The position numbers and the translations under genes are program-made. From assembly GCA_023388965.1 (NCBI GenBank), contig JAEWFF010000021.1, forward strand, positions 1 to 64,000: DNA of 64,000 bases, in the 5' to 3' direction. Within the stretch, counting starts at the first letter, position 1. Each line of letters opens with the position of its first letter. Under the pieces are notes generated by a model. The model did not search any database and was not told the origin of the DNA. It was given only the letters and a program-made list of their open reading frames with translations. Shown here in pieces: positions 25,163-34,039 of this stretch. This stretch comes from Pseudomonadota bacterium (lineage in GTDB: Bacteria; Pseudomonadota; Alphaproteobacteria; Rhizobiales; Methylopilaceae).

Positions 25163-25249
25163 GGGAGCCTCCTGCGGCGACAATAGCGCGGGAGGCTCCG
25201 CCGTTCCGGGCTTTCGCCCGATGTGGTTACGGGATGGTCTCCCCCCGCC

Positions 25250-25543
25250 TCAGTCCAGGATCTGGATGATGCGGCGCGAGCGTGGTTCCACGATCACCGG
25301 CTGCTCGTCGAGGATCGTATAGCCGTAATCGGCCTCGATCTCCGGGTCCTCGATGTCGAAAATCTCGACATCGCCCGGCAGGACGGCGCCGACCGCGATA
25401 TCCTCGTCATAGTCGTAATCGTAGCTGACGGACGGCGCCTCGCGGATGACGTATTCGCGCACATCCGGCTCGATGACCACATATTGCGCGAAGGCCGGGG
25501 CGGCCACGCCCGTCAGCACGAGCGCAAGAACGAGCTTTTTCAT
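25250..25543 (-). CDS. DUF1236-like exported protein
   Basis: A 97-residue secreted protein. The signal peptide MKKLVLALVLTGVAAPAFA is followed by an acidic mature region with two copies of a V-I-E-P motif (YVVIEPDVREYVIRE and QPVIVEPRSRRIIQILD). The last block resembles the C-terminal core of DUF1236, common in Rhizobiales. The start MKKL is favoured because GGGAG lies nine bases upstream. The function of the family is unknown, and the location is probably periplasmic. Confidence 0.65.
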   Translation of the reverse strand: MKKLVLALVLTGVAAPAFAQYVVIEPDVREYVIREAPSVSYDYDYDEDIAVGAVLPGDVEIFDIEDPEIEADYGYTILDEQPVIVEPRSRRIIQILD

Positions 25544-25688
25544 CGGTCTCATCTCCCTCGATATCCCACCCCGGAAGCGAACGGCGCAGATGAAGGGCGG
25601 TTCCTGCCTCATGCTGGGCATGTTCGGGGCAGGGCCACGAGACGGACATGGTTGGGAGGAGGCGCTGCGGCGCGCCCGGCGCCTGTCC

Positions 25689-26426
25689 TTACGAACCCGT
25701 TCCCGCCGCGAAGCGGAATTCGCGGACGAGTTCGACGAGGCGCGGGACCAGTTCGGAATGCGGCTGGACGTGGAAGATATAGCGCGGCACCTGGCGCGTC
25801 GTATGCGCCATGAAGGGCTCGCCCCAGAAGCTGAGGAGGATTTCCGCGCCCCCGGGCGTGCCGGAATCCGAGATCATGATCGAGACGGATTCCTCGATCT
25901 TCGTCCAGTGCGGCGGCACGACCTTGGCCGCGCCCTTGCAGCACGCGATCTTGGGCAGCACGTCCTCGTCCCACATGGATTTCTGGCGCGGATCGAGCAC
26001 GAAGCGGATCGCGGTGACGCGCGGATTTTCGACCGCCGGGCGCAGCAGGACATCGAACAGGGCCTGCGGCTTGTACATGGACAGGCAGACATGGAAGCAG
26101 GTGATTTCGCCCGCCGCCCGCGCGGCGAACTGCTCGCTGGCCGCGCGCAGATGGCCGGGGCCGACCAGCACGACATCGGGACGGCTGAGCCCGTCGCGGA
26201 TTTCGCGCAGGAGGGCGCGGTTGTCGGCGATGGCGGCATGAGCCTCCTCACTGGCGCGCTCGCGCCGCAGATCGCGCAGGAACAGCATGGCGATCAGCAC
26301 GACGGCGATCGTCAGCAGCACGCTCTCGTCGATGATGTGGAGCAGATGCAGCACGACGGCGGCGACCGCCGCGATGATGCCGGCGATGGCATCCCAATCG
26401 ACATTGCGGATCTGGCGCAGGTTCAT
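25689..26426 (-). CDS. Membrane-anchored hypothetical protein
   Basis: A 245-residue protein. Two hydrophobic helices near the N-terminus (about residues 13-32 and 35-52) are followed by a coiled-coil-like charged stretch (RDLRRERASEEAHAAIADNR). A soluble domain of about 170 residues then contains EITCFHVCLSMYKPQALFDV and IRFVLDPRQKSMWDEDVLPK. The two-TM plus cytoplasmic domain layout suggests a membrane-tethered sensor or effector. I do not recognise the soluble domain, and remote similarity to phospholipase-D-like folds is possible but unsupported. Confidence 0.6.
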   Translation of the reverse strand: MNLRQIRNVDWDAIAGIIAAVAAVVLHLLHIIDESVLLTIAVVLIAMLFLRDLRRERASEEAHAAIADNRALLREIRDGLSRPDVVLVGPGHLRAASEQFAARAAGEITCFHVCLSMYKPQALFDVLLRPAVENPRVTAIRFVLDPRQKSMWDEDVLPKIACCKGAAKVVPPHWTKIEESVSIMISDSGTPGGAEILLSFWGEPFMAHTTRQVPRYIFHVQPHSELVPRLVELVREFRFAAGTGS

Positions 26427-26469
26427 GGCTCCCCCCGAAGCCGGATATCGTAAGCGGCCGCGGCCCGGT

Positions 26470-26682
26470 TCAGCCCGTCCGGGTGTAGGGATAGCGCTCG
26501 AAAGTGTGGGTGCCGGGCGCGTATTTGAGGGCGCAGCCGTAATCCTGCGCGATCTCCTTCACGCGCTCGGCCTGCTGCATCCGCGTGCCGGGAATGGTCT
26601 GCTCGATCCACTCGTCGGGCAGGGTGAGCGCCCAGCCCGGCTGGAGATAGCACAGCACCTTCTTCAGATCCTGCTCGTCCAA
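26470..26682 (-). CDS. Small hypothetical protein, TTG start
   Basis: A 70-residue protein beginning MDEQDLKKVLCYLQPGWALT and ending FERYPYTRTG. The start codon appears to be TTG, supported by GGAGGAGG seven bases upstream. There is no signal peptide or membrane segment. It lies 43 bases after the end of no recognisable operon partner and follows the same strand as the membrane protein above. Family and function are unknown. Confidence 0.55.
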   Translation of the reverse strand: MDEQDLKKVLCYLQPGWALTLPDEWIEQTIPGTRMQQAERVKEIAQDYGCALKYAPGTHTFERYPYTRTG

Positions 26683-26699
26683 CTATCGTCCTCCTCCCG

Positions 26700-27730
26700 C
26701 ATGGATTCCGGCTATAGCAGAGGCCCGGCGGAAAATCATGCAGGATTTGCCGGTTATTGGGGGCGAGGGTTGTCTCGGGGTAGGTAGCCGGAACTTCTCC
26801 TCTCCCGCTTGCGGGAGAGGTCGAGTCACCGAAGGTGACCGGGTGAGGGGATGGCGGGAGCCTGAGGGTTTCGCCTTCTGGGAGGTTCGGGCTGCGCAGG
26901 TCCCGGGGCCGGGCAACGGATTTCGCCTCTCCCGCCTGCGGGAGCTTGCCCCGGACTTGATCCGGGGTCGGCCATATCGGGTGCGGATGGACGGGGTGGA
27001 GGTGGTTACATCGGGGACGTACGCCTTCAGCGTCCACCCCACCCGGCTCGGCCCTTATGGCCCTCGCCACCCTCCCCCTCAAGGGGTGGGTAGCGAGCCT
27101 GCCGCCGCAGCCTGTTCCCAATCCTCATCCTGAGGAGGGCCGAGAGTTCGATTGTCGCCACATCGTATATCCCGGAAGCGGCATCTCAACCCGGCTGTTG
27201 CCGGGTTGAGCATTAATAATGCCGAACTCGGCAACAGCCGAGTTCGGTACGCTGTCCGGGATCCATACGCCGTGATGATGCGGGATGATCTTCGGTGTTG
27301 CGGAGATCTTCGCCTCTCCCGCTCGCGGGAGAGGTCGAGTCGCCGAAGGCGACCGGGTGAGGGGGAAGCGCCGCGTTCGGTGTTTGTAACTTCCCCTCAC
27401 CCCGCTCGGCCTTGGGGCCGAGTCGGCCCTCTCCCGTGAACGGGAGAGGGGACAACCTGTTGCGCCGCTGCGGCGTATGGGTCCCGGGCTCCGCTGCGCG
27501 GCCCCGGGACATACGATCCTCATCCTGATCCGGACTCGGAGCCATCTGTACATATCGTAGTAACGCCCCGCCTCTCATGGTGAGGAGCGATGCGCAGCAT
27601 CGCGTCTCGAAGGATGAGGATCGAAGAAGTACCGACAGCGGCAGAGATTAGAGCCGTGAGCTCACGGAGTATGGATCCCGGATCGCGCTGCACTTTCGTG
27701 CAGCTTGTCCGGGACATGCGGTGTACCGAC
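26700..27730. repeat. Repeat-dense gene-free region
   Basis: About 1 kb without a convincing gene. It contains family A units at about 26805-26850, 26930-26960 and 27050-27090 and a complete A pair at about 27305-27450 (28-base spacer). A family B palindrome at 27168-27270 has its tip replaced by nested mini-palindromes. There are also B halves at about 27480-27515, family C pieces at about 27120-27140 and 27517-27620, and a B palindrome with tip GCTGCACTTTCGTGCAGC at about 27668-27720. Confidence 0.75.
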
Positions 27731-27734
27731 ACAC

Positions 27735-28195
27735 GTCATCCGCCCCGGCCTTTCGGGGCTCTGGTCCCTGTTTGCCGGACCCCGGAAACATCCGGGTCCG
27801 GTCTCACGACGTCTCCCCAAGGAGGGAGCGCGGAGCGAACGGCGCTTCCGCTGCCCGCGGTGCGGACAGGTAAAGCGCGAAGAAATCCACGGTCCAACGG
27901 CACGCCGTCGCTCCGCGCGCGGTGGATTTTCGGCAAGGAATGGTCTGCCGCGAAGACCCACCTGTCGGTCTTCCTCGGGGTTCGCCCGTCTACCCCTGAC
28001 GTGTTGGCACACGCGGTACGGGGAGAGGCCAAGCAAGCCCCCTGCCGGTCGGCTTTCCGGCGGCATTCCATTCCGGCCTCCGGCGCGGGCTGCAAACCCG
28101 TTCCCGCCGGCCACCGCATCCCGATCCATGTTCAGGTGTGCCTCGAGAACACGCCCTCCCGACCGGGATGGGATCGGATTACCCCTAGATAGGAA
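27735..28195 (-). ncRNA. Highly structured block, possible unknown RNA or dispersed element
   Basis: About 460 bases with many hairpins: CCCCG/CGGGG (about 27743-27758), CCGGACCC/GGGTCCGG (27775-27801), AAATCCAC/GTGGATTT (27883-27929), GAAGACC/GGTCTTC (27952-27973) and CGTG/CACG (near 28000). Candidate promoter elements on the minus strand (TTGACT, 17 bases, TAATCC) flank its right end. Several frames are open, but none reads like a conserved protein. It does not match RNase P, tmRNA, 6S or SRP RNA as I know them. I have a memory, not verified here, of similar sequence recurring in rhizobial genomes as spurious small proteins. Confidence 0.4.
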
Positions 28196-28204
28196 AATAG
28201 TCAA
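28176..28204 (-). promoter_or_regulatory. Candidate sigma-70 promoter
   Basis: On the minus strand TTGACT (28199-28204) and TAATCC (28176-28181) are separated by 17 bases. Transcription would start near 28168 and run left through the structured block. It is a sequence-only prediction. Confidence 0.4.
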
Positions 28205-28237
28205 GGATTATTTTCACTGAAGACGCCGCGGCAGACC

Positions 28238-28307
28238 CGGTGCCCTCCCTCCCCTTGATGGGGAGGGTGGCTTCGGCGAGCATGGCGAGCCGAAGTCGGG
28301 TGGGGTG
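28238..28307. repeat. Left inverted repeat of the DUF559 unit
   Basis: The outer 20 bases CGGTGCCCTCCCTCCCCTTG (28238-28257) are the exact reverse complement of 28687-28706. An inner variable hairpin (GGCTTCGGC ... GAGCCGAAG) follows, then GTCGGGTGGGGTGA, which recurs inverted at the right end. This is a family A half-element. The start codon of the DUF559 gene begins at its inner edge. Confidence 0.85.
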
Positions 28308-28715
28308 ATGTCCGTTCCGAGAGCCCGCAGCCTCCGAAAACGCATGACGCGGGCTGAAGCGCGGCTGTGGACGCATCTGCGCCCGCTTCGCCGGCAAGGT
28401 TATCATTTTCGGCGGCAGGCGCCTTTCGAGGGATACATACTCGATTTCGTATGCTTCTCGAGAAAGCTGGTGGTCGAGGCCGACGGCGACAGTCACGGAT
28501 ATGACGGCGCGGTGAGCCGGGATGCGCGCCGCGATGCCCGGCTCGCGAGCATGGGGTTGAGAACCGTCCGGATCATGAACGCCGACGTGCTTGAGAATAT
28601 CGACGGCGTGATCGCGTACATATCGGCTGAGCTTGAAGCGGCGTCACCCCACCCGACCCTCAGCCGGATCAGGTCCGGCTTCGGGCCAAGGGGAGGGAGG
28701 GCACCGAGTCTGTAG
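28308..28715 (+). CDS. DUF559 endonuclease-fold protein inside inverted repeats
   Basis: A 135-residue protein. The DUF559 domain (restriction-endonuclease/Vsr-like fold) spans residues 1 to about 110: RARSLRKRMTRAEARLWTHL, then GYHFRRQAPFEGYILDFVCF and KLVVEADGDSHGYDGAVSRD with the E-x-D-G-x-x-H active-site pattern, then LRTVRIMNADVLENI. The ATG abuts the left inverted repeat, and the last 25 residues (from EAASPHPTLSRIRSG) are translated from the right repeat. Related proteins are scattered through rhizobial genomes. The substrate is unknown, and the repeat context suggests a role in moving the element. Confidence 0.8.
   Translation: MSVPRARSLRKRMTRAEARLWTHLRPLRRQGYHFRRQAPFEGYILDFVCFSRKLVVEADGDSHGYDGAVSRDARRDARLASMGLRTVRIMNADVLENIDGVIAYISAELEAASPHPTLSRIRSGFGPRGGRAPSL
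28646..28706. repeat. Right inverted repeat of the DUF559 unit
   Basis: Starts with the inner block CACCCCACCCGACC and contains the hairpin GCCGGATCAGGTCCGGC. It ends with CAAGGGGAGGGAGGGCACCG (28687-28706), a perfect 20-base inverted copy of the left end. It supplies the C-terminal codons and stop context of the DUF559 gene. Confidence 0.85.
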
Positions 28716-28719
28716 GTGC

Positions 28720-28995
28720 GACGCATATCCCGGAAGCGGCGGAGCCGCTGTCCGGGATCCATACTCCGTGACTTTGCGGGATGATCTCCGGCGCTGCGGT
28801 TCCCTGTCGTCACCACCGGGAGTATGGGTCCCGGGCTCCGCTTCGCGGCCCCGGGACATGCGCGTATCATACCCCTCACCCGGCTCGGCCTGTCGGCCGA
28901 GTCGGCTCTCTCCCGATGGGAGGGGGGCCGGCTGCGCTGCTGTCGGTACTTTCCCGGTTCTCATCCTGAGGAAGCCCGTCTCGAAGGATGAGGGC
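28720..28995. repeat. Repeats between the DUF559 unit and gltB
   Basis: A family B palindrome pair (28729-28770 and about 28820-28862) is followed by a family A half (CCCCTCACCCGG ... CTCTCCCGATGGGAGG, about 28866-28925) and a family C fragment (CTCATCCTGAGG ... CGAAGGATGAG, 28962-28992). No gene is seen here. The remaining stretch to gltB (28995-29298) holds a possible upstream ORF (see findings). Confidence 0.75.
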
Positions 28996-29298
28996 TGAGC
29001 GCTCTTCCCCCTTGCGTTTCAAAACTGTTTCGTTTAGACCCGCTCCAAATTAGGACAGCAGGGCTGTCCATTTGTCTTCAGGCGCATCTCGTCTAGGCTC
29101 GCGGTTCCGGTTCGGGAACCGGGCGGACGAGGTGCCGCCTGTCATGGCCGCCGACACGTCCGCGCCGCCCGAAAGCATCGTGCTTCCGGCGGCCCGCGCG
29201 CCCAAGGCGGCGCATTGGAGAACAAGCGGGTTCCGGTCCTCCGCCCATAGGGAGGCGCGCCCGCCAAAGGGCCGAAAAGGCCGCCGGGGAAACGAGAC

Positions 29299-32200
29299 AT
29301 GAAATACAGGCTGTTCGGGAGTGACCGCGCCAAACCGCTGAACCCGGCCACGCTGCCCTGGGGCAGCCTGGCCGCACATGCGCGCGACCCTCATCTGCCC
29401 GGACCTTCGGGTCTTTACACCGGCCGCAACGAACACGATTCCTGCGGCGTGGGCTTCATCGCCCACCTCAAGAACAGGGCCTCCCACGAGATCGTGGAGA
29501 AGGGCCTTGCGATCCTCTCAAATCTCGAACATCGCGGCGCTGTCGGCGCCGATCCGCGCGCCGGCGACGGCGTGGGCATTCTCGTCCAGATTCCGGACCG
29601 GTTTCTCCGCTCCGCCGGGGGGCTGGGCTTCGACCTGCCGCCGAGGGGCGAATATGGCGCGGGCCATGTCTTTCTGCCCAAGGACGCGGAAGGCCGCCGA
29701 ATCATTTTTGAAACATATGAGACGGTGGCGAAACAGGAGGGCCTGAGGGTCCTCGGCTGGCGCGACGTGCCGACCGACAATTCCACGCTCGGCTATTCCG
29801 TGCTGCCGACCGAGCCGCACCACGCCCAGGTCTTCATCGGCAAGGGCGAGGGGCCGGAAGGATGGCTGGACGGGGCCGACGCCTTCGAGCGCAAGCTCTA
29901 CATCCTCCGCAAGGCTGTGGCGCAGACTCTGCACGGCGCGGGCGATGCGCGCACGCGCGGCTATTACGTGACCAGCCTCAGCAGCCGCACCATGATCTAC
30001 AAGGGCATGTTCCTGTCCGATCAGGTGGCGGTCTATTACCCCGATCTGCAGCACAGGGACTTCGAGAGCGCGCTCGCGCTCGTCCACCAGCGCTTTTCGA
30101 CCAATACGTTTCCGAGCTGGCAGCTTTCGCATCCCTACCGGATGGTGGCGCATAACGGCGAGATCAATACGCTGCGCGGCAATGTAAACTGGATGGCGGC
30201 GCGGCAGGCGAGCGTGGAATCGCCGCTGTTCGGTACGGACATCGAGAAGCTGTGGCCGATCTCATACGAAGGCCAGAGCGACACCGCGTGCTTCGACAAC
30301 GCGCTCGAATTCCTCGTTCAGGGCGGCTATTCGCTGGCGCATGCTGCGATGATGCTGATCCCCGAAGCGTGGGCCGGCAATCCGCTGATGGATGAGGGGC
30401 GGCGCGCGTTCTACGAATATCACGCCGCTCTGATGGAGCCGTGGGACGGTCCGGCGGCGATGGCGTTCACCGACGGGCGCCAGATCGGCGCGACTTTGGA
30501 TCGTAATGGCCTGCGCCCGGCGCGCTATTTCGTGACCTCGGACGACATCGTCGTCATGGCCTCGGAAATGGGCACGATCTCCTTCCCGGAAGAAACCATC
30601 GTCGAGAAATGGCGCTTGCAGCCCGGCAAGATGCTGCTGCTCGATCTCGAAAAGGGCCGCATCGTCTCCGACGAGGAAGTGAAGGCGGAGCTTGCCGCCG
30701 CGCATCCCTACAAGGACTGGCTGGCGAGAACGCAAATACAGCTCGAAGAGCTCGACAATGCGCCGTCCGCACCGGACTGGACGAGCGATGTTTCGCTGCT
30801 CGACCGCCAGCAGGCCTTCGGCTACACGCAGGAAGACCTTTCCCTGCTGATGGCGCCGATGGCGCAGACCGGGCAGGAGGCGATCGGCAGTATGGGCACC
30901 GACACGCCCATTGCGCCGCTTTCGCTGAAGCCGAAGCCGCTCTATCAGTATTTCAAGCAGCTTTTCGCGCAGGTGACGAACCCGCCGATCGATCCGATCC
31001 GCGAGGAACTCGTTATGTCCCTGGTCTCGTTCATCGGGCCGCGTCCGAACATTCTCGACCATGAAGGTTCGGCGACGCGCAAACGCCTCGAAGTGCACCA
31101 GCCGATCCTGACCAACAGCGATCTGGAAAAGATCCGCCACATCCAGGATGTGGAGCCGGATTTCTCGGCGGTGACGCTCGATATCTGCTGGCCGGCCGCG
31201 GAAGGCGCGGAGGGCATGGAGCGCGCCGTCGAGACCTTGTGCCTACAGGCGCGCGCGGCGGTGGCCGAGGGACGCAACATCATCGTGCTGTCGGACCGCA
31301 AGGTTTCGGCGGATTGCATTCCGATCCCGGCGCTGCTGGCGACGGCGGCGGTGCATCACGATCTCATCCGCCACGGCCTGCGCACGCGGGTCGGCCTCGT
31401 CGTCGAAACCGGCGAGGCGCGCGAAGTGCATCATTTCTGCTGCCTTGCGGGCTATGGCGCGGAGGCGATCAACCCCTATCTCGCCTTCGAGACCATGCTC
31501 GACATGCACCGCGCGGGCGAATTTCCGCCGGAGGTTTCGGAATACGAGGCGGTGTCGCGGTTCATAAAGAGTATTGGCAAAGGCATATTGAAGGTTGCCT
31601 CCAAGCTCGGCATCTCGACCTATCAATCCTATTGCGGCGCGCAGATTTTCGACGCCGTCGGCCTGTCATCGGATTTCGTGGAGAAATATTTCCGCGGCAC
31701 GGCGACGCCGATCGAGGGCGTGGGCGTTGCGGAAATTGCCGAGGAAGCGGTGCGGCGTCACGACGCCGCGTTCGGCCGCGCGCAGATCTATCGGGAAGCG
31801 CTCGACGTCGGCGGTGAGTACATGTTGCGCCTGCGCGGCGAGGAGCATGCCTGGACCGCCAATACGGTGCGCGATCTGCAGCACGCCGTGCGCGGCAATC
31901 TGCCGGAGAAGTACAGAGCGTTCGCCGAACAGATCAACAATTGCGTCGGGCGTCCGCTGACCATCCGCTCGCTGTTCGACATCCGCCCGGCGGAAGACGA
32001 CGGCCGCGCGCCCGTTCCGCTCGATGAGGTCGAGAGCGCGAAGGACATCGTGAAGAGGTTTTCGACCGGCGCGATGTCGTTCGGCTCGATCTCGCGCGAA
32101 GCACATACGACGCTCGCCATCGCCATGAACCGGCTCGGCGGCAAATCGAACACCGGCGAGGGCGGCGAGGAAGTGGACCGCTTCACGCCGCTGGCGAACG

Positions 32201-34035
32201 GCGATTCCATGCGTTCGGCCATCAAGCAGGTGGCGTCCGGACGTTTCGGCGTGACGGCGGAATATCTCGTCAATTCCGACATGATCCAGATCAAGATGGC
32301 GCAGGGCGCAAAACCCGGCGAAGGCGGGCAGCTTCCCGGCCACAAGGTCGATGCGGTCATCGCCAGGGTGCGGCATTCGACGCAAGGCGTCGGCCTGATC
32401 TCGCCGCCGCCGCATCATGACATCTATTCGATCGAGGATCTGGCGCAGCTCATCTACGACCTGAAGAATGTGCAGCCGAAATCCGCGATCTCGGTGAAGC
32501 TGGTTTCGGAGATCGGTGTCGGTACGGTCGCGGCGGGCGTCGCCAAGGCGCGCGCCGATCATGTGACGATTTCCGGCTTCGAGGGCGGCACGGGCGCAAG
32601 CCCGCTGACCTCGATCAAGCATGCCGGCTCGCCCTGGGAGATCGGCCTTGCCGAAACGCACCAGACGCTCGTGAAGAACGAATTGCGCGGCCGCATCGCC
32701 GTGCAGGTCGATGGCGGATTGCGCACCGGACGCGATGTCGTGATCGGCGCGCTGCTCGGCGCCGACGAGTTCGGTTTCTCGACCGCGCCGCTGATCGCGG
32801 CAGGCTGCATCATGATGCGCAAATGCCATCTGAACACCTGCCCGGTCGGAGTGGCGACGCAGGACCCGGTGCTGAGGAAGCGCTTCACCGGCCAGCCGGA
32901 GCACGTCATCAATTACTTCTTCTATGTTGCCGAAGAGGTGCGCGAACTGATGGCGCGTATGGGCTATCGGTCGTTCGACGACATGGTCGGCCAGATGCAG
33001 ATGCTGGACCGTACAAAGGTCATCGAGCACTGGAAGGCGAGGGGGCTCGATTTCTCCAAACTGTTCGAGAAGCCCGAGCCGCCGCGCGGCACGCCGATCC
33101 ATCATTGCGAGGCGCAGGACCACCACCTCGAAAAAGTGCTGGACCGTACCTTGATCGCGAAGGCCGCGCCCGCGCTGGAGCGCGGCGCAAAGGTCACGAT
33201 CGAAACGGAGATCAGGAACACCAATCGCTCGGCGGGCGCGATGCTGTCGGGCCGCGTGGCCGAAAAGTACGGACATGACGGGCTTCCGGACGGCACCATC
33301 ACCGTGAAGATGACCGGCACCGCCGGTCAGGCCTTCGGCGCCTGGCTCGCGAACGGGGTGGTGTTCGATCTCGAGGGCGAGGCCAACGATTATGTCGGCA
33401 AGGGCCTTTCGGGCGGCCGCATCATCGTCAAGCCGCCGACCCATTCGGGCATCGTGCCGGAGAAGTCGATCATCGTCGGCAATACGGTTCTCTACGGCGC
33501 GATCGCGGGCGAGTGCTATTTCCGCGGCGTCGCGGGCGAGCGCTTCGCAGTCCGCAATTCCGGCGCCATCGCCGTTGTCGAAGGTACGGGCGATCACGGC
33601 TGTGAATACATGACCGGCGGCGTTGTCGTCGTGCTCGGGCCGACGGGCCGCAATTTCGCCGCCGGCATGTCGGGCGGCGTGGCCTATGTTCTGGACGAGG
33701 ACGGCAGCTTCGGGAGCCGCTGCAACATGTCCATGGTCGAGCTCGAGCCGGTGCTCGAGGAAGAGATGCTGATGCGGCGCGTCCATCATCAGGGCGGCGA
33801 TCTGCTGTTCAAGGGGCGGGTCGATCTGTTCGAGGAAATGACACGCCTCGACGCCGAACGGCTTTTGCAGTTGATCGCAAACCACGAGCGTTACACGGGC
33901 TCGGCGCGTGCCGGCTACATTCTGGATAATTGGGCTGAGTATCGCGGCAGGTTCGTCAAGGTCATGCCGGTGGAATACCGCCGCGCATTGGCCGAGATGG
34001 AAAAGGCCAGGCGCGAACTTGCGGCGGCGGAGTAA
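29299..34035 (+). CDS. gltB: Glutamate synthase (NADPH) large subunit
   Basis: A 1578-residue GOGAT alpha subunit. The class II glutaminase domain starts at the catalytic Cys of HDSCGVGFIAHLKNRASHE after a propeptide of about 49 residues and continues with HRGAVGADPRAGDGVGI. The central domain leads to the FMN synthase domain (EGGTGASPLTSIKHAGSPWE). The 3Fe-4S cysteines are in CIMMRKCHLNTCPVGVA. The C-terminal GXGXG-type beta-helix includes GAIAGECYFRGVAGERFAVR. It makes glutamate from glutamine and 2-oxoglutarate. The start codon overlaps the stop of a possible 52-codon upstream ORF, and gltD follows after four bases. Confidence 0.97.
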   Translation: MKYRLFGSDRAKPLNPATLPWGSLAAHARDPHLPGPSGLYTGRNEHDSCGVGFIAHLKNRASHEIVEKGLAILSNLEHRGAVGADPRAGDGVGILVQIPDRFLRSAGGLGFDLPPRGEYGAGHVFLPKDAEGRRIIFETYETVAKQEGLRVLGWRDVPTDNSTLGYSVLPTEPHHAQVFIGKGEGPEGWLDGADAFERKLYILRKAVAQTLHGAGDARTRGYYVTSLSSRTMIYKGMFLSDQVAVYYPDLQHRDFESALALVHQRFSTNTFPSWQLSHPYRMVAHNGEINTLRGNVNWMAARQASVESPLFGTDIEKLWPISYEGQSDTACFDNALEFLVQGGYSLAHAAMMLIPEAWAGNPLMDEGRRAFYEYHAALMEPWDGPAAMAFTDGRQIGATLDRNGLRPARYFVTSDDIVVMASEMGTISFPEETIVEKWRLQPGKMLLLDLEKGRIVSDEEVKAELAAAHPYKDWLARTQIQLEELDNAPSAPDWTSDVSLLDRQQAFGYTQEDLSLLMAPMAQTGQEAIGSMGTDTPIAPLSLKPKPLYQYFKQLFAQVTNPPIDPIREELVMSLVSFIGPRPNILDHEGSATRKRLEVHQPILTNSDLEKIRHIQDVEPDFSAVTLDICWPAAEGAEGMERAVETLCLQARAAVAEGRNIIVLSDRKVSADCIPIPALLATAAVHHDLIRHGLRTRVGLVVETGEAREVHHFCCLAGYGAEAINPYLAFETMLDMHRAGEFPPEVSEYEAVSRFIKSIGKGILKVASKLGISTYQSYCGAQIFDAVGLSSDFVEKYFRGTATPIEGVGVAEIAEEAVRRHDAAFGRAQIYREALDVGGEYMLRLRGEEHAWTANTVRDLQHAVRGNLPEKYRAFAEQINNCVGRPLTIRSLFDIRPAEDDGRAPVPLDEVESAKDIVKRFSTGAMSFGSISREAHTTLAIAMNRLGGKSNTGEGGEEVDRFTPLANGDSMRSAIKQVASGRFGVTAEYLVNSDMIQIKMAQGAKPGEGGQLPGHKVDAVIARVRHSTQGVGLISPPPHHDIYSIEDLAQLIYDLKNVQPKSAISVKLVSEIGVGTVAAGVAKARADHVTISGFEGGTGASPLTSIKHAGSPWEIGLAETHQTLVKNELRGRIAVQVDGGLRTGRDVVIGALLGADEFGFSTAPLIAAGCIMMRKCHLNTCPVGVATQDPVLRKRFTGQPEHVINYFFYVAEEVRELMARMGYRSFDDMVGQMQMLDRTKVIEHWKARGLDFSKLFEKPEPPRGTPIHHCEAQDHHLEKVLDRTLIAKAAPALERGAKVTIETEIRNTNRSAGAMLSGRVAEKYGHDGLPDGTITVKMTGTAGQAFGAWLANGVVFDLEGEANDYVGKGLSGGRIIVKPPTHSGIVPEKSIIVGNTVLYGAIAGECYFRGVAGERFAVRNSGAIAVVEGTGDHGCEYMTGGVVVVLGPTGRNFAAGMSGGVAYVLDEDGSFGSRCNMSMVELEPVLEEEMLMRRVHHQGGDLLFKGRVDLFEEMTRLDAERLLQLIANHERYTGSARAGYILDNWAEYRGRFVKVMPVEYRRALAEMEKARRELAAAE

Positions 34036-34039
34036 GGTC

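Noticed and set aside
27590..28220. Overlapping open frames of 120-200 codons on both strands in the structured block
   Set aside because: Frames on both strands overlap almost completely, none carries a convincing start with ribosome-binding site, and the stems explain the lack of stops better than coding does.
26700..28300. CRISPR array or tandem repeat locus
   Set aside because: The repeats are palindromic units of several families with irregular spacing and no unique spacers of constant length, and no cas genes are present.
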